Shown: positions 7,537 to 16,322 of the stretch, one piece after another
Layout: every line of letters starts with the position of its first letter
Position numbering within the stretch: position 1 is the stretch's first letter
Assembly: GCA_016715945.1 (NCBI GenBank)
Contig: JADJXJ010000001.1
Location: 806,001-870,000 of the forward strand
Source of the DNA: Bacteroidota bacterium
GTDB lineage: Bacteria > Bacteroidota > Bacteroidia > Bacteroidales > F082
DNA: 64,000 nucleotides
Direction: 5' to 3'
Program-made: the position numbers and the translations under genes
The notes under the pieces: generated by a model
Seen by the model: only the letters and a program-made list of their open reading frames with translations
Databases searched by the model: none
Told to the model about the DNA's origin: nothing

Positions 7537-10086
7537 ATGGATGCAAAATTTTCACCACAGGTGAAAGACATACTGAGTTTCAGCCATGAAGAGGCAGTAC
7601 GCCTAGGCAACAGCTACATTGGCATCGAACATCTTTTCCTTGGTATTGTGCGCGAAGGCGACAGCAAGGCGCTTCAGGTGCTCAAATACCTTGGTGTTGA
7701 TATTCAGAGCTTTAAAAAGAAAATTGAGATATCAATACGGGGTGAGGATGTCCAGAATGCGCCCAACTCCAACATTCCCCTGATGAAACAGGCCGAACGG
7801 GCACTTCGGTACACCTATATCGCTGCCAAAGAACTGAAAAGCGACATCATTCATCCGGAGCACCTGCTGCTGGCCATCCTGCGCGACAAAAATAATATCG
7901 TGAGCCAGCGGCTCGATGAGCAAGGTGTTGATTATGAAGCTTTTCGTAACGAGCTTCTGCTGATGATCTCAGGAACCGAAGCGCAAAGGCAGCAGCCCAA
8001 AGCTGAATACAACGACCCCTCGGAAGAAGATGAGGATATTCGTCCGGCCGGTGGACAACAAAAACGTCAGGCCGACAGCAAATCGAAAACACCTGTGCTC
8101 GACAATTTTGGTCGCGACCTGACCAAAGCGGCCGAAGAAGGCAGGCTTGATCCGATTGTAGGACGCGAACGCGAGCTCGAACGCGTGGCTCAGGTGCTCA
8201 GCAGACGCAAAAAGAACAACCCGATTCTTATAGGTGAGCCAGGTGTTGGTAAATCGGCCATTGCCGAAGGACTGGCACTGCGCATCGTGCAACGGAAAGT
8301 GTCGCGGGCACTGTTCAACAAGCGGATTATCATGCTCGACCTTGCTTCGCTGGTTGCTGGTACCAAGTACCGCGGACAGTTTGAGGAGCGCATGAAAGCT
8401 GTGCTCAACGAGTTGGAAAAGAATCCCGACGTCATTTTGTTTATTGACGAAATACACACCATTGTTGGCGCGGGCAACGCCAGCGGCTCGCTCGACGCTT
8501 CCAATATGTTCAAACCTGCATTGGCAAGGGGCGAACTGCAATGCATCGGCGCCACCACCCTCGATGAATACAGGCAATATATCGAAAAGGACGGTGCCCT
8601 TGAGCGCAGGTTCCAGAAGATCATGGTTGATCCTACCTCACCGGAGGAAACCATCGAGATTCTCAACAACATCAAGGAAAAATATGAGGATCATCACCTT
8701 GTAAAATATACCCCGGAGGCCATTGAAGCCTGCGTGAAACTTACCAACAGGTACATTTCGGACCGTTACCTTCCTGATAAGGCCATCGACGCTCTCGACG
8801 AAGCAGGCGCACGTGTTCATATCAATAATATTAATGTGCCTGCAGAGATCATTGCTTTGGAAAACGAGATCGAGGAAACCAGGCAGAAAAAGAACAAAGC
8901 CATTCAGATTCAGAAGTTTGAAGAGGCTGCCATGTTCCGCGACAAGGAGCGCAAACTTACCGACGAGCTGGAGCGCGCCAAACGGAAATGGGAAGAGGAT
9001 TCCAAGATTCACCGTGTTACCGTGACCGAAGAAAATGTGGCTGAGGTGGTTGCCATGATGACCGGAATCCCCGTTCAGCGAATTGCCCAAAACGAGAGCG
9101 ACCGCCTGCTGTCAATGGAAACAGAACTCGAGGGTGCAGTCATCGGTCAGAATGAAGCCATCCGGAAAGTGGTTAAAGCTATCCGGCGCAACCGGGCTGG
9201 TCTCAAAGATCCTAACAAGCCCATTGGCACCTTTATTTTCCTAGGTCCGACCGGTGTGGGCAAAACCTATCTTGCCAAAGTGCTCGCCAAATATCTGTTC
9301 GACAGCGAGGATGCCCTGGTACGCATCGACATGAGCGAGTATATGGAAAAGTTTGCTGTGTCGCGCCTGGTGGGAGCGCCTCCCGGTTATGTGGGCTACG
9401 AAGAGGGCGGCCAGCTCACCGAGAAAGTAAGGCGCAAGCCCTACTCCATTGTGCTGCTCGACGAAATCGAAAAAGCCCATCCCGATGTGTTCCATCTCCT
9501 GCTACAGGTGCTGGACGACGGTGTGCTCACCGACAGCCTTGGCAGGCGGGTGGACTTCAAAAACACCATTGTGATCATGACCTCCAACATTGGATCGCGT
9601 CAGTTGAAGGACTTTGGTCAGGGGGTTGGATTCAGCACCACTGCCCGCAAAAGCAGCAAAACTGCTTATGCCCAGGGAGTTATCGAAACTGCCCTACGCC
9701 GGGCATTTGCACCTGAATTCCTTAACCGCATCGATGATGTGATTGTATTTGAATCGCTCGAGCGTGAAGACATTCACAAAATCATTGACATTGAGCTGAA
9801 TCATCTTTACCGCCGTGTGTCGGAGATGGGTTATACACTCAAACTGACCGGGAAGGCAAAGGACTTCATCGTGGAAAAAGGTTGGGACGAGCAATTTGGT
9901 GCCCGTCCGCTCAAGCGTGCCATCCAGAAATATGTCGAAGATCCGCTGGCGGAGGAAATCATCCGAACCAAACTTGTCAGGGGCGATGTTTTGCTGCTGG
10001 ATTACAATGCCGAGAAGCAGGAAATGTTTATCACTGTCGAGAAGCCCGAAGCGGTTGTGAAAGCCGAAGAAGCCGAGCTGAACTAG
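7537..10086 (+). CDS. clpC: ATP-dependent Clp protease ATPase subunit ClpC
   Basis: ClpC is a Hsp100 unfoldase that feeds substrates to ClpP. The 849-residue protein starts at MDAKFSPQVKDILSFSHEEA. It has two Clp-N repeats (about 1-145), AAA module 1 with Walker A GEPGVGKSA and Walker B FIDEIHTIVGAG, and a UVR-containing middle domain (RDKERKLTDELERAKRKWEE). AAA module 2 has GPTGVGKTYLAKVLA and LLDEIEKAHPDVF and is followed by the D2-small domain. The Clp-N start and the UVR middle domain separate it from ClpB and ClpA. The in-frame start at 7495 was rejected because homology begins at 7537. A terminator follows. Confidence 0.96.
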   Translation: MDAKFSPQVKDILSFSHEEAVRLGNSYIGIEHLFLGIVREGDSKALQVLKYLGVDIQSFKKKIEISIRGEDVQNAPNSNIPLMKQAERALRYTYIAAKELKSDIIHPEHLLLAILRDKNNIVSQRLDEQGVDYEAFRNELLLMISGTEAQRQQPKAEYNDPSEEDEDIRPAGGQQKRQADSKSKTPVLDNFGRDLTKAAEEGRLDPIVGRERELERVAQVLSRRKKNNPILIGEPGVGKSAIAEGLALRIVQRKVSRALFNKRIIMLDLASLVAGTKYRGQFEERMKAVLNELEKNPDVILFIDEIHTIVGAGNASGSLDASNMFKPALARGELQCIGATTLDEYRQYIEKDGALERRFQKIMVDPTSPEETIEILNNIKEKYEDHHLVKYTPEAIEACVKLTNRYISDRYLPDKAIDALDEAGARVHINNINVPAEIIALENEIEETRQKKNKAIQIQKFEEAAMFRDKERKLTDELERAKRKWEEDSKIHRVTVTEENVAEVVAMMTGIPVQRIAQNESDRLLSMETELEGAVIGQNEAIRKVVKAIRRNRAGLKDPNKPIGTFIFLGPTGVGKTYLAKVLAKYLFDSEDALVRIDMSEYMEKFAVSRLVGAPPGYVGYEEGGQLTEKVRRKPYSIVLLDEIEKAHPDVFHLLLQVLDDGVLTDSLGRRVDFKNTIVIMTSNIGSRQLKDFGQGVGFSTTARKSSKTAYAQGVIETALRRAFAPEFLNRIDDVIVFESLEREDIHKIIDIELNHLYRRVSEMGYTLKLTGKAKDFIVEKGWDEQFGARPLKRAIQKYVEDPLAEEIIRTKLVRGDVLLLDYNAEKQEMFITVEKPEAVVKAEEAELN

Positions 10087-10117
10087 GGAAACATTTTATT
10101 GAGCGCCAAATACTTGT

Positions 10118-10154
10118 AACAGGCTTGCCCATTCAGGCGAGCCTGTTCTTCTTT
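10118..10154 (+). terminator. Rho-independent terminator after clpC
   Basis: A 12-bp stem with one wobble pair (10118-10129 with 10136-10147), loop cattca, is followed by a T-rich tail CTTCTTT, 31 bases after the clpC stop. Confidence 0.75.
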
Positions 10155-10213
10155 AGAGAAAATCTAAATTGCCTGAGTTTTAGGCAAATGTGAAAATGAT
10201 TGCTCATTTTGGC

Positions 10214-10221
10214 TATGTTTG
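10214..10221 (+). promoter_or_regulatory. Putative -7 box (TATGTTTG) for the acyl-CoA dehydrogenase gene
   Basis: TATGTTTG lies 23 bases before the ATG at 10244 and fits TAnnTTTG; it follows the clpC terminator, as expected for a new transcript. Confidence 0.5.
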
Positions 10222-10243
10222 CCCACTAACAATACCAAAACAC

Positions 10244-12022
10244 ATGAGCGAGATTCCAAAACTTAGAGGCGGCGAATTTCTGATTCGCAAAGTTGATTTT
10301 GAAGATATTTTCATCCCTGAAGAGTTTGATGAGCAAACGCAGATGATTGCCCAGACCTGCCAGGATTTTTTGGAAACGGAGATTTTTCCGAACCTCGACA
10401 GGATTGATAGTCAGGAAGAAGGCCTGATGGCTTCGTTGCTCAAGAAAGCCGGTGAACTGGGTTTGCTTGGTTTGGCCGTGCCGGAAGAATATGGTGGTTT
10501 TGAGCAGCCTTTTCTCACCGTGATGCGGGCCAACGAGGTGCTTGGCGCTGCGCACTCCTATTCGGTGGCCATTATGGCGCATACCGGAATTGGTACTTTA
10601 CCCATCCTATACTACGGCAACGATGAGCAACGCGCAAAATATATCCCAGCCCTTGCTGCGGGCGATCTGATGGCAGCATACTGCCTTACGGAGCCGGGAG
10701 CAGGTTCGGATGCCAATTCTGGACGCACAAAGGCAGTGCCTTCAGCCGACGGCAGCCATTACATCCTCAACGGACAAAAGATGTGGATCACCAATGGTGG
10801 TTTTGCGGATGTGCAGACTGTTTTTGCCAAAGTGGAGAACGACCGCGTGCTGAGTGCTTTCATCGTGGAGCGCAAATGGGATGGCGTCAGCATGAATCCC
10901 GAAGAAAAAAAGATGGGTATCAAAGGCTCGTCCACCCGCCAGATCTTTTATAACGACGTGAAGGTGCCTGCCGAAAATATGCTCGGCAAACGCGGTGAAG
11001 GATTCCGCATTGCACTGAATATCCTTCATCTTGGCAGGATCAAGCTGGGCGCAACAGTGGTTGGCGGAGCCAAACGTGCCATCTTGCACTCGGTGAATTA
11101 TGCCAACGAACGCAAACAATTCGGAAAAGCAATAGCCGAGTTTGGTGCCATCAAGCACAAGCTGGCACAACAGGTTGTCCGCACATTTGCCACCGAATCA
11201 GCCATTTATCGTGCCAGCAAGGACATTCAGGATAACATCGCCAAAATGAAAGCCGAGGGCAAACCCTACGGTCTGGCCAATATAGAAGGCGTGGCCGACT
11301 ACGCCATCGAATGTGCGTTGTTGAAAGTCTTCGGATCGGAAGCCCTTGATTATGTGGTTGATGAGGCCGTTCAGATTTATGGTGGGATGGGCTTCTCGTC
11401 GGAAACACCGGTGGACAGGGCCTACCGCGACTCGCGCATCAACAGGATTTTCGAAGGCACCAACGAAATCAACCGTTTGCTGGCCGTAGATACACTGCTT
11501 AAGAAAGGCATGAAAAACGAATTCAACCTGTTCGAGCATGCCCGCAAGGCCTGCGAAACAAGAAACCAGGCTGAAAGTTTTGAAGGCAAGGGTTATTTTG
11601 AAGCCAAAGAAGCCGTGGTCGAAAACCTGAAAAAAGCCACGCTGATGATGATCCCCGGAATCTCCGAGGCGTTCGGCCGCAAGCTTGCCGACGAAGAGGA
11701 AATCCTGATGAACTTGTCGGACATGCTGATGCAGATATACGGTCTTGAGTCCACCCTGCTCAGGGTGAAGAAACTCGAGCACCTCAAAGGCGAAGAATAT
11801 GCCGCAGTTTACAGGGATATTCTGGACGTGTTGACACACGAAGTTGCTTCGATCGTACAGAAATCAGGAAAAGATGCCCTGGTTGCTTTCCTGCCTGCTG
11901 AATCTGTTGATGATTATATGCTGGCCCTCAACAATCTTTGCCGCACCCCCTACGCCAATGTTAAGGACAGCCGCAGGCGAATAGCCGACAGGCTCATCGA
12001 GGAAAACCGGTATTGCTTCTGA
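10244..12022 (+). CDS. Acyl-CoA dehydrogenase, long form
   Basis: A flavin enzyme that puts the trans-2 double bond into acyl-CoA in the first step of beta-oxidation. The 592-residue protein starts at MSEIPKLRGGEFLI. Residues 30-410 are the standard N-terminal helical, beta and C-terminal helical ACAD domains with signatures YCLTEPGAGSDAN and YGGMGFSSETPVDRAYRDSR. A further C-terminal helical domain (about 430-592) marks the long ACAD9/VLCAD-like or bacterial 590-residue class. The chain-length preference cannot be read from the sequence. It has its own promoter box and terminator, so it is probably monocistronic. The first 18 codons of the longer open frame are outside the family and cover the promoter. 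Confidence 0.92.
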   Translation: MSEIPKLRGGEFLIRKVDFEDIFIPEEFDEQTQMIAQTCQDFLETEIFPNLDRIDSQEEGLMASLLKKAGELGLLGLAVPEEYGGFEQPFLTVMRANEVLGAAHSYSVAIMAHTGIGTLPILYYGNDEQRAKYIPALAAGDLMAAYCLTEPGAGSDANSGRTKAVPSADGSHYILNGQKMWITNGGFADVQTVFAKVENDRVLSAFIVERKWDGVSMNPEEKKMGIKGSSTRQIFYNDVKVPAENMLGKRGEGFRIALNILHLGRIKLGATVVGGAKRAILHSVNYANERKQFGKAIAEFGAIKHKLAQQVVRTFATESAIYRASKDIQDNIAKMKAEGKPYGLANIEGVADYAIECALLKVFGSEALDYVVDEAVQIYGGMGFSSETPVDRAYRDSRINRIFEGTNEINRLLAVDTLLKKGMKNEFNLFEHARKACETRNQAESFEGKGYFEAKEAVVENLKKATLMMIPGISEAFGRKLADEEEILMNLSDMLMQIYGLESTLLRVKKLEHLKGEEYAAVYRDILDVLTHEVASIVQKSGKDALVAFLPAESVDDYMLALNNLCRTPYANVKDSRRRIADRLIEENRYCF

Positions 12023-12044
12023 GGGGCTGTATCGAAACAACTTT

Positions 12045-12075
12045 AAACCGCCGTCAAAATGGCGGTTTTTTTGTT
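12045..12075 (+). terminator. Rho-independent terminator after the acyl-CoA dehydrogenase gene
   Basis: An 8-bp perfect stem AAACCGCC/GGCGGTTT (12045-12052 with 12061-12068) is followed by TTTTTGTTTTT, 22 bases past the stop. Confidence 0.88.
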
Positions 12076-12130
12076 TTTCAACGTATAATGCGCCGTGCGG
12101 CAAATTATGAACTTTGCGGCGAATTGTAGT

Positions 12131-13498
12131 ATGCAGGAAAAATTTGCCATAGTTGACATCGAAACCAACGGACTGAGCGCTGGCCAGGGACGCATCACCG
12201 AGATTGCTATCCTTGTTTATGATGGCATAGAGGTGGTTGATGAATTTACGAGCCTGGTTAACCCTGAGGCCCCCATACCCTATTTCATCACCAGGCTCAC
12301 CGGAATCAACAACCAAATGGTTGCCGGTGCACCAAAGTTTTATGAAATAGCCCGTCGCGTGGTCGAACTTACCGAGGGTTGCACTATCGTAGGGCACAAT
12401 GTCAAATTCGACTACGGTTTTTTGAGGGCAGAGTTCAGAAGTCTTGGATACGATTACCATCGAAAGACCCTCGATACCGTGGCGCTCACGCGCAAGCTGA
12501 TGCCGGGAATGCCCGGATACAGCCTTGGGAAGTTATGCAACGCATTGCAGATCAACAACTCAGGACGACACAGGGCATGGGGGGATGCTGCTGCCACACT
12601 GGAGCTTTTTAAAAAATTGCTTACTATTGATCCGCAACTGCTTACACCGGGCGAATATCGCAACAGTCAGGGTAAAAATCTGAACATCAATACCTTGCCC
12701 GAGCGCACTGGTGTATATCAGTTTTATGATGCATCAGGTAAACTGATTTACGTGGGAAAATCGGTGAATATACGCTCCAGGGTGATGCAGCACCTGAGCA
12801 ATACCGGTACCCGCAAAGCAATAGAAATGAAAAACAGTATCGATTCGGTGAGTTGCGAACTTACTGGAAGTGAACTGATTGCATTGCTGCTCGAATCGGA
12901 CCTGATCAAAAAGCATCAGCCACTATACAACCGCCGGCAGCGAAGGGCGCTATTCAATTATGGATTGTATCATTATACCGACGATCAGGGTTACATTTGT
13001 CTGAAGGCCTCCAAAACCATCAACGGGCTGGTACCCGATTACAGTTATGCCTCGCTCCAGGAAGCCAACGGGCATCTTTTCCAGCTGACCGAGCGCTATC
13101 AGCTCTGTCAAAAACTCAATGGACTGTACACCAGCCGGGGAAGCTGCTTTCATTACCATATCGGCCAGTGCTTTGGCGCCTGCATCGGCAAGGAGGAGGC
13201 GGAAAGTTACAATGCAAGGGTGATGCAGGCCCTCGAAAGGTTTCACCCTGACCATCACAGCTTTTTCCTTATTCTCCCGGGGCGTTCGGAAGAGGAACTT
13301 GGTTTGGTTCGCATGGCTAACGGTGTGTACATGGGATTTGGTTTCATTCCTTCGGATGCATACAGCGAATCGCCCGAGGTGCTGGATGACTATATTAAAA
13401 GGTATCCCGACAACCGGGATGTTCGCCAGATCATCCTTTCGTACCTTCGAAACTCGAATAATTACAAGATCTTACCGGTTCAGGAGGCTGGCCTGTAG
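12131..13498 (+). CDS. DnaQ-type 3'-5' exonuclease fused to UvrC/Cho-like GIY-YIG nuclease
   Basis: The 455-residue protein starts at MQEKFAIVDIETNGLS. Residues 1-165 are a DEDDh exonuclease of the DNA polymerase III epsilon family: VDIETNG (Asp, Glu), HNVKFDYGFL (Asp) and HRAWGDAAATL (His, Asp). Residues about 190-280 are a GIY-YIG domain (TGVYQFYD, YVGKS, R in NIRSRV, E in LLLESDLI), as in UvrC and Cho. The region after it resembles UvrC but has no helix-hairpin-helix domain. By inference it nicks or trims DNA in repair alongside UvrABC. Its 3' end overlaps the convergent methyltransferase gene by 19 bases. Confidence 0.9.
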   Translation: MQEKFAIVDIETNGLSAGQGRITEIAILVYDGIEVVDEFTSLVNPEAPIPYFITRLTGINNQMVAGAPKFYEIARRVVELTEGCTIVGHNVKFDYGFLRAEFRSLGYDYHRKTLDTVALTRKLMPGMPGYSLGKLCNALQINNSGRHRAWGDAAATLELFKKLLTIDPQLLTPGEYRNSQGKNLNINTLPERTGVYQFYDASGKLIYVGKSVNIRSRVMQHLSNTGTRKAIEMKNSIDSVSCELTGSELIALLLESDLIKKHQPLYNRRQRRALFNYGLYHYTDDQGYICLKASKTINGLVPDYSYASLQEANGHLFQLTERYQLCQKLNGLYTSRGSCFHYHIGQCFGACIGKEEAESYNARVMQALERFHPDHHSFFLILPGRSEEELGLVRMANGVYMGFGFIPSDAYSESPEVLDDYIKRYPDNRDVRQIILSYLRNSNNYKILPVQEAGL

Positions 13499-14232
13499 TT
13501 CGTCTTGTTTTTGATGATCACCAGGCTACAATCGCGGTCGGGGATGGCAACAGCTTCTTCAGGAATGGTGGACAGGAATTCGTCCACAGCCTGCATCAGT
13601 CCGGGCCATTTCGGATTGTAGTCGTGCACGATGATTACCCCTCCGGGAAGCAATCTGGGATAAAAAAACTTCAGCGCCAGGGCAGTGGGCGCAGCCAGAT
13701 CGGCATCCAGATTGACAAGTGCAAACGACACGTTTTCAATAAGATGGAGGGTATCCTTCAGGTTGCCCTCGAGAATATGAACTTTTGGGCTGTGCTTCAG
13801 CCGTTCGCGTACGAGCGAGGTGTTGGTATCGGCAAAGCTGGCCGGGGTGTAGGTTGCTGCTTCGCCCTCCTCCCCTTCCAGGTCGGCGGCATCAAAACCT
13901 CTGAAGGTGTCGAGCAGATACAAATCACGTTCGGGGTCGAGTGCATGCAATATTCTGGCACTGTCGCCACGGTACACGCCCACTTCGGCAAAAGCCCCTG
14001 AGGGAACCACATTTTTTAGCCGGCTCACCTGCAGCCAGAACAGGATGAACCGTTCTTTGTCGGGATATGTTCTGAAGAGTCTCCTGACCTCCCTGCTTAT
14101 GGCTCCTGTTTTATTGGCCCAAACCCAGGCCTGATGCCTTTTTTCAATTGCATGAAAACTTCCGGCCAGGTAATAAATAGCAAAAACTACCAGAGCTGCG
14201 AGTAAGATATAATACAGTGTACTGATTATCAT
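13480..14232 (-). CDS. Membrane-anchored TylF-type SAM methyltransferase
   Basis: The 250-residue product begins with a membrane anchor (MIISTLYYILLAALVVFAIY). The rest resembles the TylF/macrocin O-methyltransferase group: SAM motif I AEVGVYRGDSARIL (about residue 90), DTFRGFD, LVNLDADLAAPT and the PGGVIIVHDYNPKWPG motif with metal/acceptor residues. The acceptor is unknown. The in-frame start at 14319 would run into the SDR gene, so the ATG at 14232 was chosen; it is 2 bases after the SDR stop, which suggests one transcript. Confidence 0.8.
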   Translation of the reverse strand: MIISTLYYILLAALVVFAIYYLAGSFHAIEKRHQAWVWANKTGAISREVRRLFRTYPDKERFILFWLQVSRLKNVVPSGAFAEVGVYRGDSARILHALDPERDLYLLDTFRGFDAADLEGEEGEAATYTPASFADTNTSLVRERLKHSPKVHILEGNLKDTLHLIENVSFALVNLDADLAAPTALALKFFYPRLLPGGVIIVHDYNPKWPGLMQAVDEFLSTIPEEAVAIPDRDCSLVIIKNKTNYRPAS

Positions 14233-14234
14233 GT

Positions 14235-15014
14235 CTATCCGAAAATACCCTTTACTATTCCGCCATCGTGACTGATGGTCTGACCGGTGAGGTAGTGTGC
14301 CAGAGGCGACAACAGCCAAACGGCCAGGGAGGCCAGGGAGGCAGGTCCGGCCATGGCACCCACGGGGATTTGTTTTTCGAACTGCTGACGAGCTTCCTGC
14401 ACACTGATGCCCAGCATATCCGATTTCTTTTGGTAAAGCCTTTGCATGGCCGGGGTATCATGGTAGCCCGGTGCAAGCACGTTGACGGTAATGCCATGCG
14501 CAGCAATCTCCTGAGCAAGTGTTTTGGCGTATCCCACAACTGCCGGACGCAATGCATTGCTTAGCACCAGGTTATCCACAGGTTGCTTCACCGAAACGCT
14601 TTCCACAAACAAAATCCTGCCATAGTGCCGACGCATCATCAGTTTCGCCATTTCGCGGCTCAGGTAAATCTTCCATCTCAAAACGAGCTGGTAAGCCTGA
14701 TCCCATTGTTCGTCAGCAACTTCCAGAGCACCTCCGGCAGGTGGTCCGCCAGCATTAACCAGCACCCCGTGCACCGGTCGGCAATTGGCCCAATTCAGCA
14801 TTTTTTCGAGGGTTTCATGCTGGGTCACATCGCCTGGCAAGATCTCCAGCCTGTTGCTGTCCGACTGCTTTTTGAAAGCTTCAAGCACATGAGCGCTGCG
14901 GGCGACAGCCATTACATTGGCTCCTTCGGCCAGCAAAGCCTCAGCCACTGCCCTGCCGAATCCTGATCCTGCGCCAGTTACCAGAAAGTTCTGTCCTGTC
15001 AGTTTTAGATCCAT
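14235..15014 (-). CDS. SDR-fold protein lacking the catalytic Tyr-x-x-x-Lys
   Basis: The 259-residue protein starts at MDLKLTGQNFLVTGAGSGFG. The nucleotide-binding TGAGSGFGRAVAE and the structural NAG (LVNAGGPPAGG) are present. Where classical short-chain dehydrogenases have Tyr-x-x-x-Lys, the sequence after ESVSVKQP reads LSNALR, so both catalytic residues are missing. This pattern is known in a subgroup annotated as 3-oxoacyl-ACP-reductase-like. It may have another chemistry or only bind nucleotide. It is probably cotranscribed with the methyltransferase downstream and has a divergent promoter shared with the EamA gene. Confidence 0.85.
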   Translation of the reverse strand: MDLKLTGQNFLVTGAGSGFGRAVAEALLAEGANVMAVARSAHVLEAFKKQSDSNRLEILPGDVTQHETLEKMLNWANCRPVHGVLVNAGGPPAGGALEVADEQWDQAYQLVLRWKIYLSREMAKLMMRRHYGRILFVESVSVKQPVDNLVLSNALRPAVVGYAKTLAQEIAAHGITVNVLAPGYHDTPAMQRLYQKKSDMLGISVQEARQQFEKQIPVGAMAGPASLASLAVWLLSPLAHYLTGQTISHDGGIVKGIFG

Positions 15015-15033
15015 GGTTCTGAGATGTTTTTGC

Positions 15034-15041
15034 CAAAGGTA
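15034..15041 (-). promoter_or_regulatory. Putative -7 box (TACCTTTG) for the SDR gene
   Basis: The minus strand reads TACCTTTG 19 bases before the ATG at 15014, fitting TAnnTTTG. It forms a divergent pair with the box at 15091. Confidence 0.5.
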
Positions 15042-15090
15042 ATGAACGAACAGCATATGTTGGAGGAAAGGCCGGGAACAGTCAATTTGC

Positions 15091-15098
15091 TACCTTTG
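15091..15098 (+). promoter_or_regulatory. Putative -7 box (TACCTTTG) for the EamA gene
   Basis: TACCTTTG lies 17 bases before the ATG at 15116, the same octamer as in front of gyrA, clpC and the SDR gene. Confidence 0.5.
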
Positions 15099-15115
15099 CG
15101 CTTCAATTTTGAAGA

Positions 15116-16036
15116 ATGGAAAGATCAGCCAGAAGGGAGATTTTTCGCGGGTCGCTGGCGGTAGGCCTGGCAGCTGTGCTCTGGGGCTTCGATGGGGTAG
15201 TGCTCACCCCGCAGCTTTACCGGCTCGATGTGATTTATGTGGTTTTCATCCTGCATCTGGTACCCTTCCTGATGATGCACCCGTTTTTCTGGAGGTCGTA
15301 CAAAAGCCTGGCGAAGATGTCGCCCACCGACTGGCTGACTTTCAGCCTGATCGGGCTTTTTGGCGGAGCCATAGGCACCATAGCTATTGTAAAGGCGCTC
15401 TTTTTACTGAATTTCAATCAGTTATCGGTCGTTGTGCTGTTGCAGAAACTTCAACCGGTTTTTGCCATTGCGCTGGCTGCCCTGTTGCTCAAAGAGCGCA
15501 TCAGCAGGCGCTATGCTTTCTGGTCGGCTGTGGCCATTGTTTCGGGTTACTTTCTCACTTTTGGATGGAATCTGCCTGATCTTCAAACTGGAAGCAACAC
15601 CATCCATGCCGCGCTGCTCGCCTTGCTGGCAGCATTTTCGTTCGGCAGCTCCACAGTTTTTTCGAAAAAAGTCCTCTTCAAATACCCTTTTACCACTTCC
15701 ACATTCTTCAGATATGGGTTTACCAGCGCCATCATGTTGATAATCATGATGTTTTTTGGCGATTTCGGACAATCTGCCCTGACAACAGGACGCGACTGGC
15801 TGTTTATTCTGATTATCGGGCTGACCACCGGTTCCGGGGCTATCTTTTTGTATTACTATGGTTTGCGTCGCATCAAAGCCATGACGGCTACCATCAGCGA
15901 ACTATTGTTCCCCGTTTCGGCTGTGGTGTTCGACTATTTGATCAACGATTCGGTGCTCAATCCCCTGCAGTGGATCTCTGCTGCCCTGATGGTTTTTGCC
16001 ATCATCCGACTGAATACGGAGTTTCGGGAAAACTAA
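15116..16036 (+). CDS. EamA-family (DMT) transporter
   Basis: The 306-residue protein has about ten hydrophobic helices arranged as two EamA repeats (about 10-145 and 160-300). Features include the LLQKLQPVFAIALAALLLKE stretch that closes repeat 1 and the matching SELLFPVSAVVFDYL segment in repeat 2. Members export or import amino acids, nucleotides or other small metabolites; the substrate cannot be inferred. The gene is divergent from the SDR gene and followed at 54 bases by a DUF2007 gene. Confidence 0.9.
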   Translation: MERSARREIFRGSLAVGLAAVLWGFDGVVLTPQLYRLDVIYVVFILHLVPFLMMHPFFWRSYKSLAKMSPTDWLTFSLIGLFGGAIGTIAIVKALFLLNFNQLSVVVLLQKLQPVFAIALAALLLKERISRRYAFWSAVAIVSGYFLTFGWNLPDLQTGSNTIHAALLALLAAFSFGSSTVFSKKVLFKYPFTTSTFFRYGFTSAIMLIIMMFFGDFGQSALTTGRDWLFILIIGLTTGSGAIFLYYYGLRRIKAMTATISELLFPVSAVVFDYLINDSVLNPLQWISAALMVFAIIRLNTEFREN

Positions 16037-16090
16037 GTTTGCTTTCACGGTGCAAAAGTGTTAAATTAGCCAAACTAAATTTCATTGCTT

Positions 16091-16321
16091 ATGTCGGAAG
16101 ATTTGGTCAGAGTTTACACCGGATCCATTGTGGAGGCCACTTACCTCAAAGAGATGCTGCTCGAAAATGGTATTGGCTGCATCCTGCGCGATACGCTCAA
16201 CGAAAGTCTGATGGCCGGCTGGGGTAATGGCTCGCCTGAGAATTCAGTGATCCTGCTGGTAGAGTCGAGCCTGGCTGAAGAGGCTGAAAGGCTTGTCAGT
16301 CAGTATTTTGATTACACCTGA
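16091..16321 (+). CDS. DUF2007 (putative signal-transducing) small protein
   Basis: The 76-residue protein MSEDLVRVYTGSIVEATYLK has the DUF2007 pattern: a beta strand, a helix that begins at EATYLKEMLLENGI, then VILLVESSLAEEAERLVSQY. It resembles the PII-like ferredoxin-fold modules named putative signal-transducing proteins. A ligand is unknown. Its stop lies 1 base before the aminotransferase ATG, so the two are translationally linked. Confidence 0.8.
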   Translation: MSEDLVRVYTGSIVEATYLKEMLLENGIGCILRDTLNESLMAGWGNGSPENSVILLVESSLAEEAERLVSQYFDYT

Positions 16322-16322
16322 A

